Positions 1 to 8,098 of a DNA stretch of 64,000 bases are shown one piece after another. The DNA is from an uncultured Bacteroidota bacterium (GTDB taxonomy: Bacteria; Bacteroidota; Bacteroidia; Bacteroidales; P3), in NCBI GenBank assembly GCA_902791695.1, contig CADAWR010000002.1, positions 179,633-243,632 on the forward strand. The letters run 5' to 3'. Positions within the stretch are counted from its first letter, which is position 1, and every line of letters begins with the position of its first letter. Position numbers and translations under genes: made by a program. Under the pieces are notes generated by a model, which was not told the origin of the DNA, did no database searches, and was given only the letters and a program-made list of their open reading frames with translations.

Positions 1-1
1 C

Positions 2-1729
2 TGTGCCGACCACCTGCGCGCCGTGAGCTTCAGCATAGCCGACGGCCAGTTGCCCAGCAACGTGAAGGCCGGATATGTGATACGCCGTATCCTGCGCCGC
101 GCAGTGCGTTACGGCTATACCTTCCTCGGCTTCACCGAGCCTTTCATCAATAGCCTTGTCCCCACTCTCGTGGGCCAGATGGGACATCAGTTCCCCGAGC
201 TCAAGAAGCAGCAGGAGCTGATACAGCGCATCATCCTCGAAGAGGAACAGGCATTCCTGCGCACCCTCGCAGGCGGCATCAAGCGCTTCGAGGACTACGC
301 CGCCAAGTGCAAGGACAAGGTTGTCGACGGCGCCTTTGCATTCGAGCTGTTCGACACATATGGCTTCCCCATAGACCTCACCCAGCTGATAGCCTCGGAG
401 AAAGGCATCAGTGTCGACATGGAGGGCTTCAACCGCGGTCTCGCCGAGCAGAAAGAGCGCAGCCGTGGTGCCGCAAAGGTGGAGAGCGACGACTGGCAGG
501 AGCTGCTTCCGGGTGTGGAGGAGGAATTCGTCGGCTACGACCTCCTTGAGGCTGATGTGCGCATTGCCCGCTACCGTAGAGTGAAAGCCAAAGATAAAGA
601 GTTCTACCAGCTGGTGTTCGACCGCACCCCCTTCTACGGCGAGAGCGGCGGCCAGGCAGGCGACACCGGCAAATTGGGTAATCTTGAAATCAAGAACACA
701 AAGAAGGAAAACGGCCTTATCGTGCATATCGTCGACGAACTGCCTGAAGACCTTACGGCCACCTTCCACGCCAGTGTGGATGCCGACAAGCGCCAGGCTA
801 CAGCCTGCAACCACTCGGCCACCCACCTTATGCACCACGCTCTGCGCCAGGTGCTCGGCGACCATGTGGAGCAAAAAGGCTCGAGCGTGGACCCGCAGCG
901 CCTGCGCTTCGACTTCAGCCACTTTGCGAAGTTGTCGCATGAGGAGATACGCGACGTGGAGCGCCGTGTGAATATTATGATACGCCAGTGCCTGCCTCTG
1001 GAGGAGCACCGCGCAATGCCCATCGCTGAAGCGCAGAAGCTAGGCGCAATGGCCCTCTTCGGCGAGAAATACGGCGACAAGGTGCGCGTGGTGAAGTACG
1101 GCCCCAGCATTGAGTTCTGCGGCGGTACGCATGTGCAGAACACCGGCATGATCGGTAGCTTCCGCATTGTCAGCGAAGGCGCCATTGCCGCCGGCATGCG
1201 CCGCATAGAAGCCGTGACGGCAGCCGCTGCAGAGCGATATGCCGACGAGCAGCAGGAACAGATAATGGCTCTCACCGAAATGTTCAAGGGCACCAAAGAC
1301 CTTGGAGCCTCCATCGCCAAACTGCAGGAGGACAACACATCCCTTAAGGCCACCGTGGAGCAGCTACAGAAAGAGAAAGCCGCCGGTGTGGCACGTGCTG
1401 TCGCCGAAAAGCTTCACTCCTCACCCATTCTCGTGGAGCGTATGGACAGTGACGTCACTACGCTCAAAGATGCCCTTATAGCGCTCCGCAACGAGAACCC
1501 CGATATGGCAGTGGTGCTGGGCAGCGTCACCGCCGGCAAGCCTGCTCTCCTCATTGTACTTGGCGACAACCGCATCGCCGCAGGCCTCAACGCCGGCCAG
1601 ATGGTGCGCACACTCGGCAAGGAGATACAGGGCGGCGGCGGCGGACAGCCGTTCTTTGCCACTGCAGGCGGCAAGAATCCAGACGGCCTCGATAAAGCCC
1701 TAAATATGGCCAAAGACCTTATCAAATAA
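2..1729 (+). CDS. alaS: Alanyl-tRNA synthetase, 3' part (5' end outside window)
   Basis: Charges tRNA-Ala in the cytoplasm and edits mischarged Ser/Gly. About 575 residues are visible and the reading frame is already open at base 2, so the catalytic N-terminus lies upstream of the window; the ATG at 23 is internal. The editing-domain zinc motifs are present: HxxxH (His codons at 812-814 and 824-826) and CGGTH (Cys 1118-1120, His 1130-1132). The Gly-rich GGGGGQPF stretch near the end belongs to the C-Ala domain. The gene ends in TAA and is followed 30 bases later by a small gene on the same strand. Identification is secure; only the missing 5' end limits it. Confidence 0.97.
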   Translation, partial: CADHLRAVSFSIADGQLPSNVKAGYVIRRILRRAVRYGYTFLGFTEPFINSLVPTLVGQMGHQFPELKKQQELIQRIILEEEQAFLRTLAGGIKRFEDYAAKCKDKVVDGAFAFELFDTYGFPIDLTQLIASEKGISVDMEGFNRGLAEQKERSRGAAKVESDDWQELLPGVEEEFVGYDLLEADVRIARYRRVKAKDKEFYQLVFDRTPFYGESGGQAGDTGKLGNLEIKNTKKENGLIVHIVDELPEDLTATFHASVDADKRQATACNHSATHLMHHALRQVLGDHVEQKGSSVDPQRLRFDFSHFAKLSHEEIRDVERRVNIMIRQCLPLEEHRAMPIAEAQKLGAMALFGEKYGDKVRVVKYGPSIEFCGGTHVQNTGMIGSFRIVSEGAIAAGMRRIEAVTAAAAERYADEQQEQIMALTEMFKGTKDLGASIAKLQEDNTSLKATVEQLQKEKAAGVARAVAEKLHSSPILVERMDSDVTTLKDALIALRNENPDMAVVLGSVTAGKPALLIVLGDNRIAAGLNAGQMVRTLGKEIQGGGGGQPFFATAGGKNPDGLDKALNMAKDLIK

Positions 1730-1759
1730 CGTTTATAACAACCTTTAACAATAAATATC

Positions 1760-2005
1760 ATGGACTTACAGACCATCACCTCGCTGATGCTTTCGAGCGA
1801 CTACAAGGACAGAATGAAAGCCGAATACTATCATCTGCTGAACCGCAAGGAGAACCTTGAGGCGGTGCTTAAACTGTGGGACGGCGGCAAGCTGACCTTC
1901 ACACCCGACTGCCCCCGCAGCATCTACGACCTGCAGCTGCGCGCCATGAACGACTACAAAGCCGTTCTCGAGGCAAGAGCCAAGATTGAGAAGATTACAC
2001 TCTAA
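1760..2005 (+). CDS. Small protein of a phage-associated family
   Basis: 81-residue soluble protein of unknown function with no signal peptide or membrane segment. The pattern SSDYKDRMKAEY near the N-terminus, then a central PDCP and a C-terminal QLRAMNDY...LEARAKIE, matches by eye a small protein family common in Firmicutes and crAss-like phages (xSDDYKERFxAEY...CP...Q..AM..YL..LE.RA.IE). This match is from memory and was not searched. It follows alaS by 30 bases with no terminator visible, so it may be co-transcribed. No other phage gene is nearby, so it may be a domesticated single gene. Confidence 0.7.
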   Translation: MDLQTITSLMLSSDYKDRMKAEYYHLLNRKENLEAVLKLWDGGKLTFTPDCPRSIYDLQLRAMNDYKAVLEARAKIEKITL

Positions 2006-2010
2006 GGGCG

Positions 2011-3594
2011 TCAGCCTTTTCTGATAGCTTCCAGTGCACGCTGATAGCCATCGTCGACCTCTTTCATCACCTTGTAGTAATACTCGATGCCGAAGAGGTT
2101 ACGGGCTATTTGTGCTTTGAGCATGAGCCGCATGTAGCGGTCACTGTGTGCCGTGCGTTTCGGCTCGGCAGCCTCTTTCTCCGCATCACGCACCACACCT
2201 TTCTCCACAGCTACTGCCTCCAATATGCTGTCGAGGCCGAATGAGTCGTAGTTGGCCAGGTAGGTGTCGAAGTCCTTAACCTTCGGATCTCGGCGATGCT
2301 GGTCGGCCCACTGCATGGGGAACGTGTTGAGAATACCTTTTCCTCGCAGCGAAATGTAGAAGTCGCTGAGCCTCATTGTGTCCATGGGCACAAAGATGTC
2401 TGGCATCACACCGCCCCCACCGTATACGGTACGGCCGTGCGCCGTAGTGTATTTGAGGCTGTCGGCGAAATGTATGGAGTCGGCATTGACGAGCTCACCG
2501 TGACGGTAGCGTTCGTTGACATCCTGCCGGTAGGCATCCGTCCCTTCGTCATAGGGGCGCTGGATACAACGTCCCGAAGGTGTGTAATAGCGCGCCGTTG
2601 TGAGGCGTATCTGTCCGCCGTCCTGCAAGGGGAACATGCGCTGCACCAATCCCTTGCCGTATGAGCGGCGCCCCACCAAAGTACCGCGGTCCCAATCCTG
2701 CACAGCACCGCTGACAATCTCGCTGGCGCTGGCTGAACCTTCGTCAATCATCACCACAAGACGCCCCTCACGCCAGTTGCCGCGACCGTTGGCGGTAAAG
2801 TTGTGGCGGGGTGACTTGCGGCCTTGTGTATACACTATCAGCTGCCCACGCTCAAGGAACTCGTTGGCCATGCCGTTGGCGATATCCAGAAAGCCGCCGG
2901 TATTGCCACGCAGGTCGAGCATCAAAGCCGTCATACCCTGCCTCTTCAATTCCTTAAGAGCTTTGCGGAACTCATCCACCGACGTGCGGGCAAAACGCGT
3001 GAGGCGTATGTAGCCAACGCTGTCGTCAGCCATGAAGTAGGTGTCTATCGAGTAGATGGGCACCTTGTCGCGTATAATATGGAACGTGTACTCGGTACCC
3101 GAGCGCAATATGTCTATCACCACTTCGGTGCCTTTCTTGCCGCGCAAGCGCTTAAAGACGAAGTTGTTGTTGATGGTGTCGCCAGTGGCCGCTTCGCCGT
3201 CAATACGCAGCAGCTTGTCACCCACCATCACGCCCACCTTCTCGCTGGGACCGCCCTCGATAACCGACTGCACCACAATGGTGTCGCTGACTATCTGGAA
3301 CGATATGCCAACCCCTTCGAAGTTGCCCTGCAGCCCCTCGTTGGCGCGCTCGACGTCCTTGGCGGCGATATAGACGCTGTGGGGGTCGAGAGCCTTGAGC
3401 ATCGCGTTGATGGCCTCGGTGCTCATCTTGTCCATATCCGGCCCTTCGGTGTAGTTGCCGTCGATAAGCTTCATCACCTCGTCCACCCTCGCCTGCCCCG
3501 CTGTTATGGTGTCTGGGATAAAAGGCTTCTGCGCGCTAGCTACAGTGACGATAGAGATAATAGAAACAATAGATAGAATAGACTTGATAGACAT
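2011..3594 (-). CDS. S41 family C-terminal processing peptidase with PDZ domain
   Basis: 527-residue periplasmic serine protease of the Ctp/Prc (tail-specific protease) family, which cleaves envelope proteins at their C-termini. A signal peptide (residues 1-21, ending ASAQ) is followed by a short helical region, a PDZ domain (about 85-165, containing GVGISF and the GDKLLRIDG turn) and the S41 core. The catalytic Ser lies in GSASASEIVSGA and the general-base Lys in RRSYGKGLVQ. It lies downstream of aguA on the same strand with only a heptad-repeat spacer between, so it is probably read through from the aguBA promoter. The signal peptide is unusual: it is encoded by a run of TCTAT-type simple repeats, giving alternating Ser/Ile. 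Confidence 0.93.
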   Translation of the reverse strand: MSIKSILSIVSIISIVTVASAQKPFIPDTITAGQARVDEVMKLIDGNYTEGPDMDKMSTEAINAMLKALDPHSVYIAAKDVERANEGLQGNFEGVGISFQIVSDTIVVQSVIEGGPSEKVGVMVGDKLLRIDGEAATGDTINNNFVFKRLRGKKGTEVVIDILRSGTEYTFHIIRDKVPIYSIDTYFMADDSVGYIRLTRFARTSVDEFRKALKELKRQGMTALMLDLRGNTGGFLDIANGMANEFLERGQLIVYTQGRKSPRHNFTANGRGNWREGRLVVMIDEGSASASEIVSGAVQDWDRGTLVGRRSYGKGLVQRMFPLQDGGQIRLTTARYYTPSGRCIQRPYDEGTDAYRQDVNERYRHGELVNADSIHFADSLKYTTAHGRTVYGGGGVMPDIFVPMDTMRLSDFYISLRGKGILNTFPMQWADQHRRDPKVKDFDTYLANYDSFGLDSILEAVAVEKGVVRDAEKEAAEPKRTAHSDRYMRLMLKAQIARNLFGIEYYYKVMKEVDDGYQRALEAIRKG

Positions 3595-3599
3595 AACGC

Positions 3600-3627
3600 T
3601 TAACTCTTAACTTTTAACTCTTAACTG
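3600..3627. repeat. Heptanucleotide tandem repeat (TTAACTC) between aguA and the S41 gene
   Basis: Four consecutive 7-bp units, TTAACTC/TTAACTT/TTAACTC/TTAACTG. The aguA stop codon (complement of 3621-3623) lies inside the last unit, so the repeat supplies the end of that gene. Similar 7-bp runs occur at other gene junctions of the window (10445, 30650, 47108). Confidence 0.85.
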
Positions 3628-4694
3628 GCAGCTGGCATTTGCTGGCTGAGGCAGTGGAAGGACCCCAAGCCCCATATGATGTCGGTAGAATCTATGCCTA
3701 TCACCTCGCGGTCGGGGAAGCAGGCCTCCAGTATGTAGGCTGCCTCATTGTCCGTCAGGCAGCGGTAGGTGGGGAATATCACCTTGCCGTTGGCAATATA
3801 GAAGTTGGCGTACGAAGCCGGCAGGCGCTGGCCGTCGTAGAAGACCACATCTGGCATCGGCAGCTCCACGATTGTGGGTTGCTTGCCGTTGGCCAGACGG
3901 CAACGGTTCAGCATCTTGAGGTTCTTCTGCAGCGGCTCGTAGTTCTCGTCCCACATATCCTCTTCCACCGCAGTGATGATAGTGTCCTCGCTCACAAAGC
4001 GGCTCAGGTCGTCGACATGGCCGTCGGTGTCGTCGCCCACGATGCCGTCGCCGAGCCATATAATATTGTCCACGCCGTAGTAGTCGCGCAGGTAACCTTC
4101 GATCTGGTCCTGGTTGAGCTGCGGATTACGGTTGGGGTTGAGCAGGCATGAGGTGGTGGTGAGCAGGTCGCCGCAACCGTTGACGTCTATCGAGCCGCCT
4201 TCCATCACTATGCCGGGCTCGAAGAGCACCGTCTCGGGCATCAGGTCGTGGATGCGCACCGGCACCTGCGTGTCGAGCTCGTAGGGGTACTTGCCGCCCC
4301 ATGCGTTGTGGTTCCAGTTGACAATGGCGCGCTTCGCAACATGGCAGTTCACTCCCTGCCGGTCGTGGTCCGCCATATTGCGGTTGAGCAGGAACGCCGG
4401 GCCATGGTCACGGCACCAGGCGTCGTTGCTCGGTATCACATGCAGGCAGATGTTGCCCATATTGGTGCCTATAGCCTCAAGTTCGCGGTGCACATGCGCC
4501 AGCATCTGCTCGTCGTCCACGTTGATGTGCACCTGCTCGCCCTCGGCGAGGGTCTTCACAAAGAGGTGGTACGACGGGTATATGGTCTCAATCTTTCCCG
4601 GCCACGAGTCAGGGTTCTTCGGGTACGTGAGCCACGTGGCCTCATGCTTTGCCCACTCGGCGGGCATATAGTAGCCTTGTTCCTTTGGAGTCAT
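3621..4694 (-). CDS. aguA: Agmatine deiminase
   Basis: 357 residues, the usual length for the peptidyl-arginine-deiminase-like AguA family. It hydrolyses agmatine to N-carbamoylputrescine plus ammonia in the cytoplasm. Visible family motifs are WCRDHGP (about residue 90), GGSIDVNG, DGHVDD and, near the C-terminus, SFHCLSQQ carrying the catalytic Cys. The start codon shares one base with the aguB stop (TGATG overlap), so the two enzymes of the agmatine-to-putrescine route are translationally coupled, with the second-step enzyme encoded first. The stop codon lies in a TTAACTC heptad repeat. Confidence 0.95.
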   Translation of the reverse strand: MTPKEQGYYMPAEWAKHEATWLTYPKNPDSWPGKIETIYPSYHLFVKTLAEGEQVHINVDDEQMLAHVHRELEAIGTNMGNICLHVIPSNDAWCRDHGPAFLLNRNMADHDRQGVNCHVAKRAIVNWNHNAWGGKYPYELDTQVPVRIHDLMPETVLFEPGIVMEGGSIDVNGCGDLLTTTSCLLNPNRNPQLNQDQIEGYLRDYYGVDNIIWLGDGIVGDDTDGHVDDLSRFVSEDTIITAVEEDMWDENYEPLQKNLKMLNRCRLANGKQPTIVELPMPDVVFYDGQRLPASYANFYIANGKVIFPTYRCLTDNEAAYILEACFPDREVIGIDSTDIIWGLGSFHCLSQQMPAAS

Positions 4695-5560
4695 CAGTCA
4701 ATGTATCTTTTGGTTATGTCACCGTAGCTGTCAATGCGGCGGTCGCGCAGGTAGGGCCAGTGGCGGCGGTAGTGGTCGGTCTCGTCCAGATCGAGCGTCT
4801 GGATGTGCAGCGCTTCATCGTAGTGCGGTGCCTGCCAGAGCACGCGCCCGAAGGCGTTGGTCACAAACGAGCCGCCCCAGAACTGCATACCGCCCTCCAA
4901 TCCAGTGCGGTTCACGCTGACCACCGGCACCCCGTTGGCCACAGCGTGGCTGCGCTGGATGGTCTGCCAGGCGGCATACTGCTCGCGGTTGTCCTTCTCC
5001 TTCTGCCGCACATCCCAGCCGATGGCCGTGGGGTAGAACAATATCTGTGCGCCCTTGAGCGCCGTGATGCGGCTTGCCTCCGGGTACCACTGGTCCCAGC
5101 ATATCAGCACGCCCACGGTGGCGAACTTGGTCTTGAACACCTTGTAGCCCAAGTCGCCCGGCGTGAAGTAGAACTTCTCATAGTAACCCGGGTCATCCGG
5201 AATGTGCATCTTGCGGTACTTGCCCAGGTAGCTGCCGTCGGCGTCGATCACCGCCGTCGTGTTGTGGTACAAGCCCTCGGCGCGTTTCTCGAACATCGAG
5301 CATATCAGCACTACGCCCAGCTCCTTGGCCAGCGCCATGAAGTGCTGGGTCGTGGGCCCTTCGGGTATGGGTTCCGCCAGTTTGAAGTTCTCGTAGCGCT
5401 CCTCGTCGCAGAAATAGAGCGACGCGAACAGCTCCTGCAAGCATATAATCTGTGCGCCACCTGCGGCCAGCTCGCGCACCTTTTCTGTGTAGCGCTCAAT
5501 GTTTTGCGCCTTATCCTCGACGCAGCTCATCTGCGCTACGCCCACTTTCACTTTGTTCAT
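4694..5560 (-). CDS. aguB: N-carbamoylputrescine amidase
   Basis: 288-residue nitrilase-superfamily enzyme that converts N-carbamoylputrescine to putrescine, CO2 and ammonia. The nitrilase triad is visible: Glu in CLQELF, Lys in GKYRKMHIP and Cys in LICWDQWYPEA. The DDPGYYEKFYFTPGD stretch is typical of AguB rather than of other amidases. It is first in an aguB-aguA operon, and a Bacteroidota promoter lies 23 bases upstream of the start. Together the two genes give putrescine from agmatine without ornithine decarboxylase. Confidence 0.95.
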   Translation of the reverse strand: MNKVKVGVAQMSCVEDKAQNIERYTEKVRELAAGGAQIICLQELFASLYFCDEERYENFKLAEPIPEGPTTQHFMALAKELGVVLICSMFEKRAEGLYHNTTAVIDADGSYLGKYRKMHIPDDPGYYEKFYFTPGDLGYKVFKTKFATVGVLICWDQWYPEASRITALKGAQILFYPTAIGWDVRQKEKDNREQYAAWQTIQRSHAVANGVPVVSVNRTGLEGGMQFWGGSFVTNAFGRVLWQAPHYDEALHIQTLDLDETDHYRRHWPYLRDRRIDSYGDITKRYID

Positions 5561-5582
5561 TCTCTACGTAGGTTTTGGACTG

Positions 5583-5612
5583 CAAAGATACAAACTTTTT
5601 TTCAATCCCAAA
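5583..5612 (-). promoter_or_regulatory. Bacteroidota-type promoter of aguBA
   Basis: On the minus strand TATCTTTG (-7 element, 5590-5583) is preceded 18 bases upstream by TTTG (5612-5609). The consensus for the major sigma factor of this phylum is TTTG-N19/20-TAnnTTTG. The implied leader to the aguB start is short, about 15-20 bases. Confidence 0.75.
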
Positions 5613-5637
5613 GAAAAAAACAACATGTCAAAGAACA

Positions 5638-5666
5638 CACCCACCTCCTGTTTCAGGAAGTGGGTG
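5638..5666 (-). terminator. Strong hairpin, probable terminator after the T9SS protein gene
   Basis: A 13-bp stem (5638-5650 with 5654-5666, one mismatch, 3-base loop) lies downstream of the minus-strand gene ending at 5730. A T-rich run follows about 16 bases further on the minus strand, so the U-tract is not immediate. It separates that gene from aguBA. Confidence 0.6.
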
Positions 5667-5729
5667 CATATAATATAAGGCCTTTTGAGCGGAAAATCGT
5701 TTTTTAACCATACTTTAACACCTGCCGGC

Positions 5730-6956
5730 TTACTCAACAGCCAGCTTCCTCGCCGCTGTGCCCTGTGCCGTTGTGATTTGCACAATATACAGACCCTTGG
5801 CAAGACCTCCGAGGTCAAGCGTGCATGTCTTTTCGCCAGCCATATCATAGCACTGTATTCTCTCACCTTTCACCGTCAGCAGCTCCACGCTCCTGATACC
5901 CTCCTCACACTGCACCGTGGCGCTCCCGTGCGCGGGGTTCGGCGTCAGGCTCACCTCGGGCGAATATTCCATATGACGTATACCCACACCGCCAGTGTCG
6001 GGCTCATGTTCGCCCACATAGAACAGCGTCGGAGCGCCCCAATCGCTCCACACCACCGTGTCGGCGTGTATGTGGCAGCGGTGGTGGCACTGCGTCCGCA
6101 GCCGTGCGACATAATAGATGCCTGTGCTGAGGCCTGTGGCAGTGTAGTTGTTGTCGGTGAGGTCGACCACCGCCGCCGAGTCGACAGGCTGATTGTATGG
6201 CACCACAGACAACTGGCAACTGTCGCCATCCATATCCCACGCCAGCACAGCGTAGTCCTCGCCTCTCTCGTTCACCTCGGCCACCGCCGCCCCGCACCCT
6301 ATCCGCTCCGGCTGGATGATAGGGAAATATCCTCCCCAGTAAGCTGACAAGCCACTGTTATATTGGGGTGGGGTATTATCGCCAAAGAAATTGATCCAGT
6401 GTTGATTGTGGTTCCTGTCAATGGCAGAACACCGTGGGTCAGTAACACAATTATCGTTATTGCCAACCCATCTTGCACCCAAATAAACAGCTCCACTCAA
6501 GACATGTGGAGTGGAAAAGAAATATTCATAGCAGGGTGCTGCCGAATTGATTATTTCTCCCCCTTCCATTGCCGAATACATATAATAGGTCGCCCTCGAA
6601 TAACTTGTGATGCTGTCTATGCAAACCAAGTCTTTGTCATTCACAATTGTGTATAGCAACATTGTATAACCAGCAGAATCGATGTCATTTTCATCAATTC
6701 TGAATAATGTTGCCGCCACTCCGTAAACAGTTGTCTCTGTTGGCAGAATATACTCATAACCTCTCATAAAACAGCCGTGTCGATAATAAGCGCAAGGGTT
6801 ATAATTCAGAAAACTTTGTCGAGACACCTGACAATCAGCAGTATTGATTGGATTGAACAGATAGCACGAATCACCATAACGCACAGTATCACCCATCGCA
6901 TACACTACGCTTGAGAAGATATTAAATGCCAAAAAGAGTATAATTGTTTTTTTCAT
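5730..6956 (-). CDS. Secreted protein with type IX sorting domain
   Basis: 408 residues. The N-terminal signal peptide (about 1-20, MKKTIILFLAFNIF...) takes it to the periplasm. The last ~75 residues form a T9SS type A sorting domain: TPNPAHGSATV, then VELLTVKGERI, and a final GLAKGLYIVQI...RKLAVE. Such domains direct export through the type IX system and are cleaved off. The centre (about 215-320) has a fibronectin-III-like pattern (YAVLAWDMDGDSCQLSVVPYNQ, YVARLRTQC). The passenger domain is not recognised. The small secreted protein just upstream may belong to the same transcript. Confidence 0.85.
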   Translation of the reverse strand: MKKTIILFLAFNIFSSVVYAMGDTVRYGDSCYLFNPINTADCQVSRQSFLNYNPCAYYRHGCFMRGYEYILPTETTVYGVAATLFRIDENDIDSAGYTMLLYTIVNDKDLVCIDSITSYSRATYYMYSAMEGGEIINSAAPCYEYFFSTPHVLSGAVYLGARWVGNNDNCVTDPRCSAIDRNHNQHWINFFGDNTPPQYNSGLSAYWGGYFPIIQPERIGCGAAVAEVNERGEDYAVLAWDMDGDSCQLSVVPYNQPVDSAAVVDLTDNNYTATGLSTGIYYVARLRTQCHHRCHIHADTVVWSDWGAPTLFYVGEHEPDTGGVGIRHMEYSPEVSLTPNPAHGSATVQCEEGIRSVELLTVKGERIQCYDMAGEKTCTLDLGGLAKGLYIVQITTAQGTAARKLAVE

Positions 6957-7036
6957 ATTATATTACCATTTATTGGTTTTCACATTCAATATTAAACGAG
7001 TATGGATTAAGACCAAGCGTGTCCGGATCTGGCACG

Positions 7037-7315
7037 CTAGTGGTTGCGACATTGAACGAACATATCATATATTTCAATGCCCGGAGCAAGCTCCCTGTTG
7101 TACACATCATGCGTCGATATCTCCACAAAGTCGATATATGTTTTCCCATTTAATGAATAAGCTGTTATATCGTGGTCTCTGTCGTAGCAACGAGTAATGG
7201 TATTGCTGCCATATTCCCCTGTGCTTTCCGTTGCCTGTAGGCTTATGGCCAACTGTCCCGACATCGGTATTGAAACCGACATAAAAAACAATACAAGTAA
7301 TAGTGTCTTTTTCAT
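7037..7315 (-). CDS. Small secreted protein of unknown function
   Basis: 92 residues. A clear signal peptide (MKKTLLLVLFFMSVSIPMSGQ, cleavage near residue 21) precedes about 70 residues of unrecognised sequence with two Cys (CYDRD and FVQCRNH) that could form a disulfide. It is preceded by a near-perfect Bacteroidota promoter, which argues that the gene is real. It lies 80 bases upstream of the larger T9SS-sorted protein on the same strand and has no sorting domain itself. It might be a companion of that protein or a truncated relative. Confidence 0.6.
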   Translation of the reverse strand: MKKTLLLVLFFMSVSIPMSGQLAISLQATESTGEYGSNTITRCYDRDHDITAYSLNGKTYIDFVEISTHDVYNRELAPGIEIYDMFVQCRNH

Positions 7316-7347
7316 AATTATATTTTTTGATGGTTAGATTTTGATTG

Positions 7348-7379
7348 CAAATATACACATTATTCTTTATATGACCAAA
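7348..7379 (-). promoter_or_regulatory. Bacteroidota-type promoter for the 7315 and 6956 genes
   Basis: Minus strand: TTTG (7379-7376), 20-base spacer, TATATTTG (7355-7348). Both elements and the spacing fit the phylum consensus. It lies about 33 bases upstream of the start at 7315. Confidence 0.8.
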
Positions 7380-7561
7380 TTGTTTCGTCAATATATTGAT
7401 AATCATAACGTAATTTTGCATCAATCTATAATATTCATACCATCTCGGTCTAAAGGCCGTCCAAAATGGAGATGGCAGGAGTGGGAAGGGGGGCTTGGTC
7501 ATTTATGGTAATTCGCGTTCAAAATAAAACACTGGAGTGCAGGTAGAGCCTCGGTGCCTCT

Positions 7562-7663
7562 CCGTACCCGCTCCGACTGTTCTACGGTTGTTCACCGGTT
7601 GTTTAACGGTTTAAACCGTCAAACAGTCGTAGAACAACCGTAGAAATGACGGGGAGGGGGCGA
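7562..7663. repeat. 11-bp-phased palindromic intergenic element, copy A
   Basis: Imperfect palindrome centred on TTTAAA (7610-7615) in the 0.4-kb divergent gap 7316-7763. The inner part is built from 11-base steps of the type TTCACCGGTTG reading toward the centre and their complements reading away. The outer left arm is CCGTACCCGCTCCG; the outer right arm is diverged and G-rich. Copies B (18674-18779) and C (34771-34872) are more symmetrical. Apart from this element, the minus-strand promoter and a GGTAATTCGCGTT motif near 7507 (see 8060), nothing else was recognised in the gap. Confidence 0.8.
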
Positions 7664-7763
7664 AGAGGGGGCGAAGAAAATACGTTTTTTTTATATTTCT
7701 ATACAATAATATTGCGGGATGGACGTTAAAGATAATTCAAGAAAACAAAAAAACAGTAAAGAT

Positions 7764-8051
7764 ATGGTATTATTAGACATTGCAAACGGCTGGAAGACAG
7801 CCATCATGGTGGTGGCGATGATTGCCGTGTTCTATTTCTTCCTCATCAAGCCGCAGAGCGACAAGACCAAGAAAGAGGCCGCTTACCGCGACAGCCTGAA
7901 GGCCGGCGACGAGCTGATGACCGCCGGCGGCATCCACGTGAAGTTCGTGAGCCGCGACGGCGCCTATGCCGTGGTGGAGGCCGCCCCGGGAGTGAAGATG
8001 AAGGTGCAGATAGCCACGCTGCAGCCTGTCCCCGAGAGAAAAAGCAAATAG
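7764..8051 (+). CDS. yajC: Preprotein translocase subunit YajC
   Basis: 95 residues from the chosen ATG. YajC is a single-pass inner-membrane partner of SecDF that assists the Sec translocon. One membrane segment (KTAIMVVAMIAVFYFFLIKP, about residues 11-30) ends in the family-typical FYFFLIKPQ. Then comes the cytoplasmic domain with LKAGDELMTAGGIHVKFV...VEAAPGVKMKV. An upstream in-frame ATG at 7719 would add 15 Lys/Asn-rich residues. The shorter form fits the family length better, and the extra stretch is AT-rich like non-coding DNA here. It stands alone, 25 bases before the RND operon. Confidence 0.9.
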   Translation: MVLLDIANGWKTAIMVVAMIAVFYFFLIKPQSDKTKKEAAYRDSLKAGDELMTAGGIHVKFVSRDGAYAVVEAAPGVKMKVQIATLQPVPERKSK

Positions 8052-8059
8052 TTTTTTTA

Positions 8060-8098
8060 ACGCGAATTACCGTAGATGAACGTGAATTACCGTAGATT
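8060..8098 (+). repeat. Direct repeat overlapping the start of the TolC-like gene
   Basis: Two 20-base units, AACGCGAATTACCGTAGATG and AACGTGAATTACCGTAGATT (18 of 20 identical), in tandem. The second unit encodes the first residues (NVNYRRL) of the TolC-like protein. A partial inverted copy (GGTAATTCGCGTT) lies near 7507 on the other side of yajC. Confidence 0.75.

Noticed and set aside
7562-7663. Insertion sequence or its terminal repeats
   Set aside because: No transposase reading frame lies between the arms, and the whole element is only ~100 bases; no target-site duplication could be recognised.
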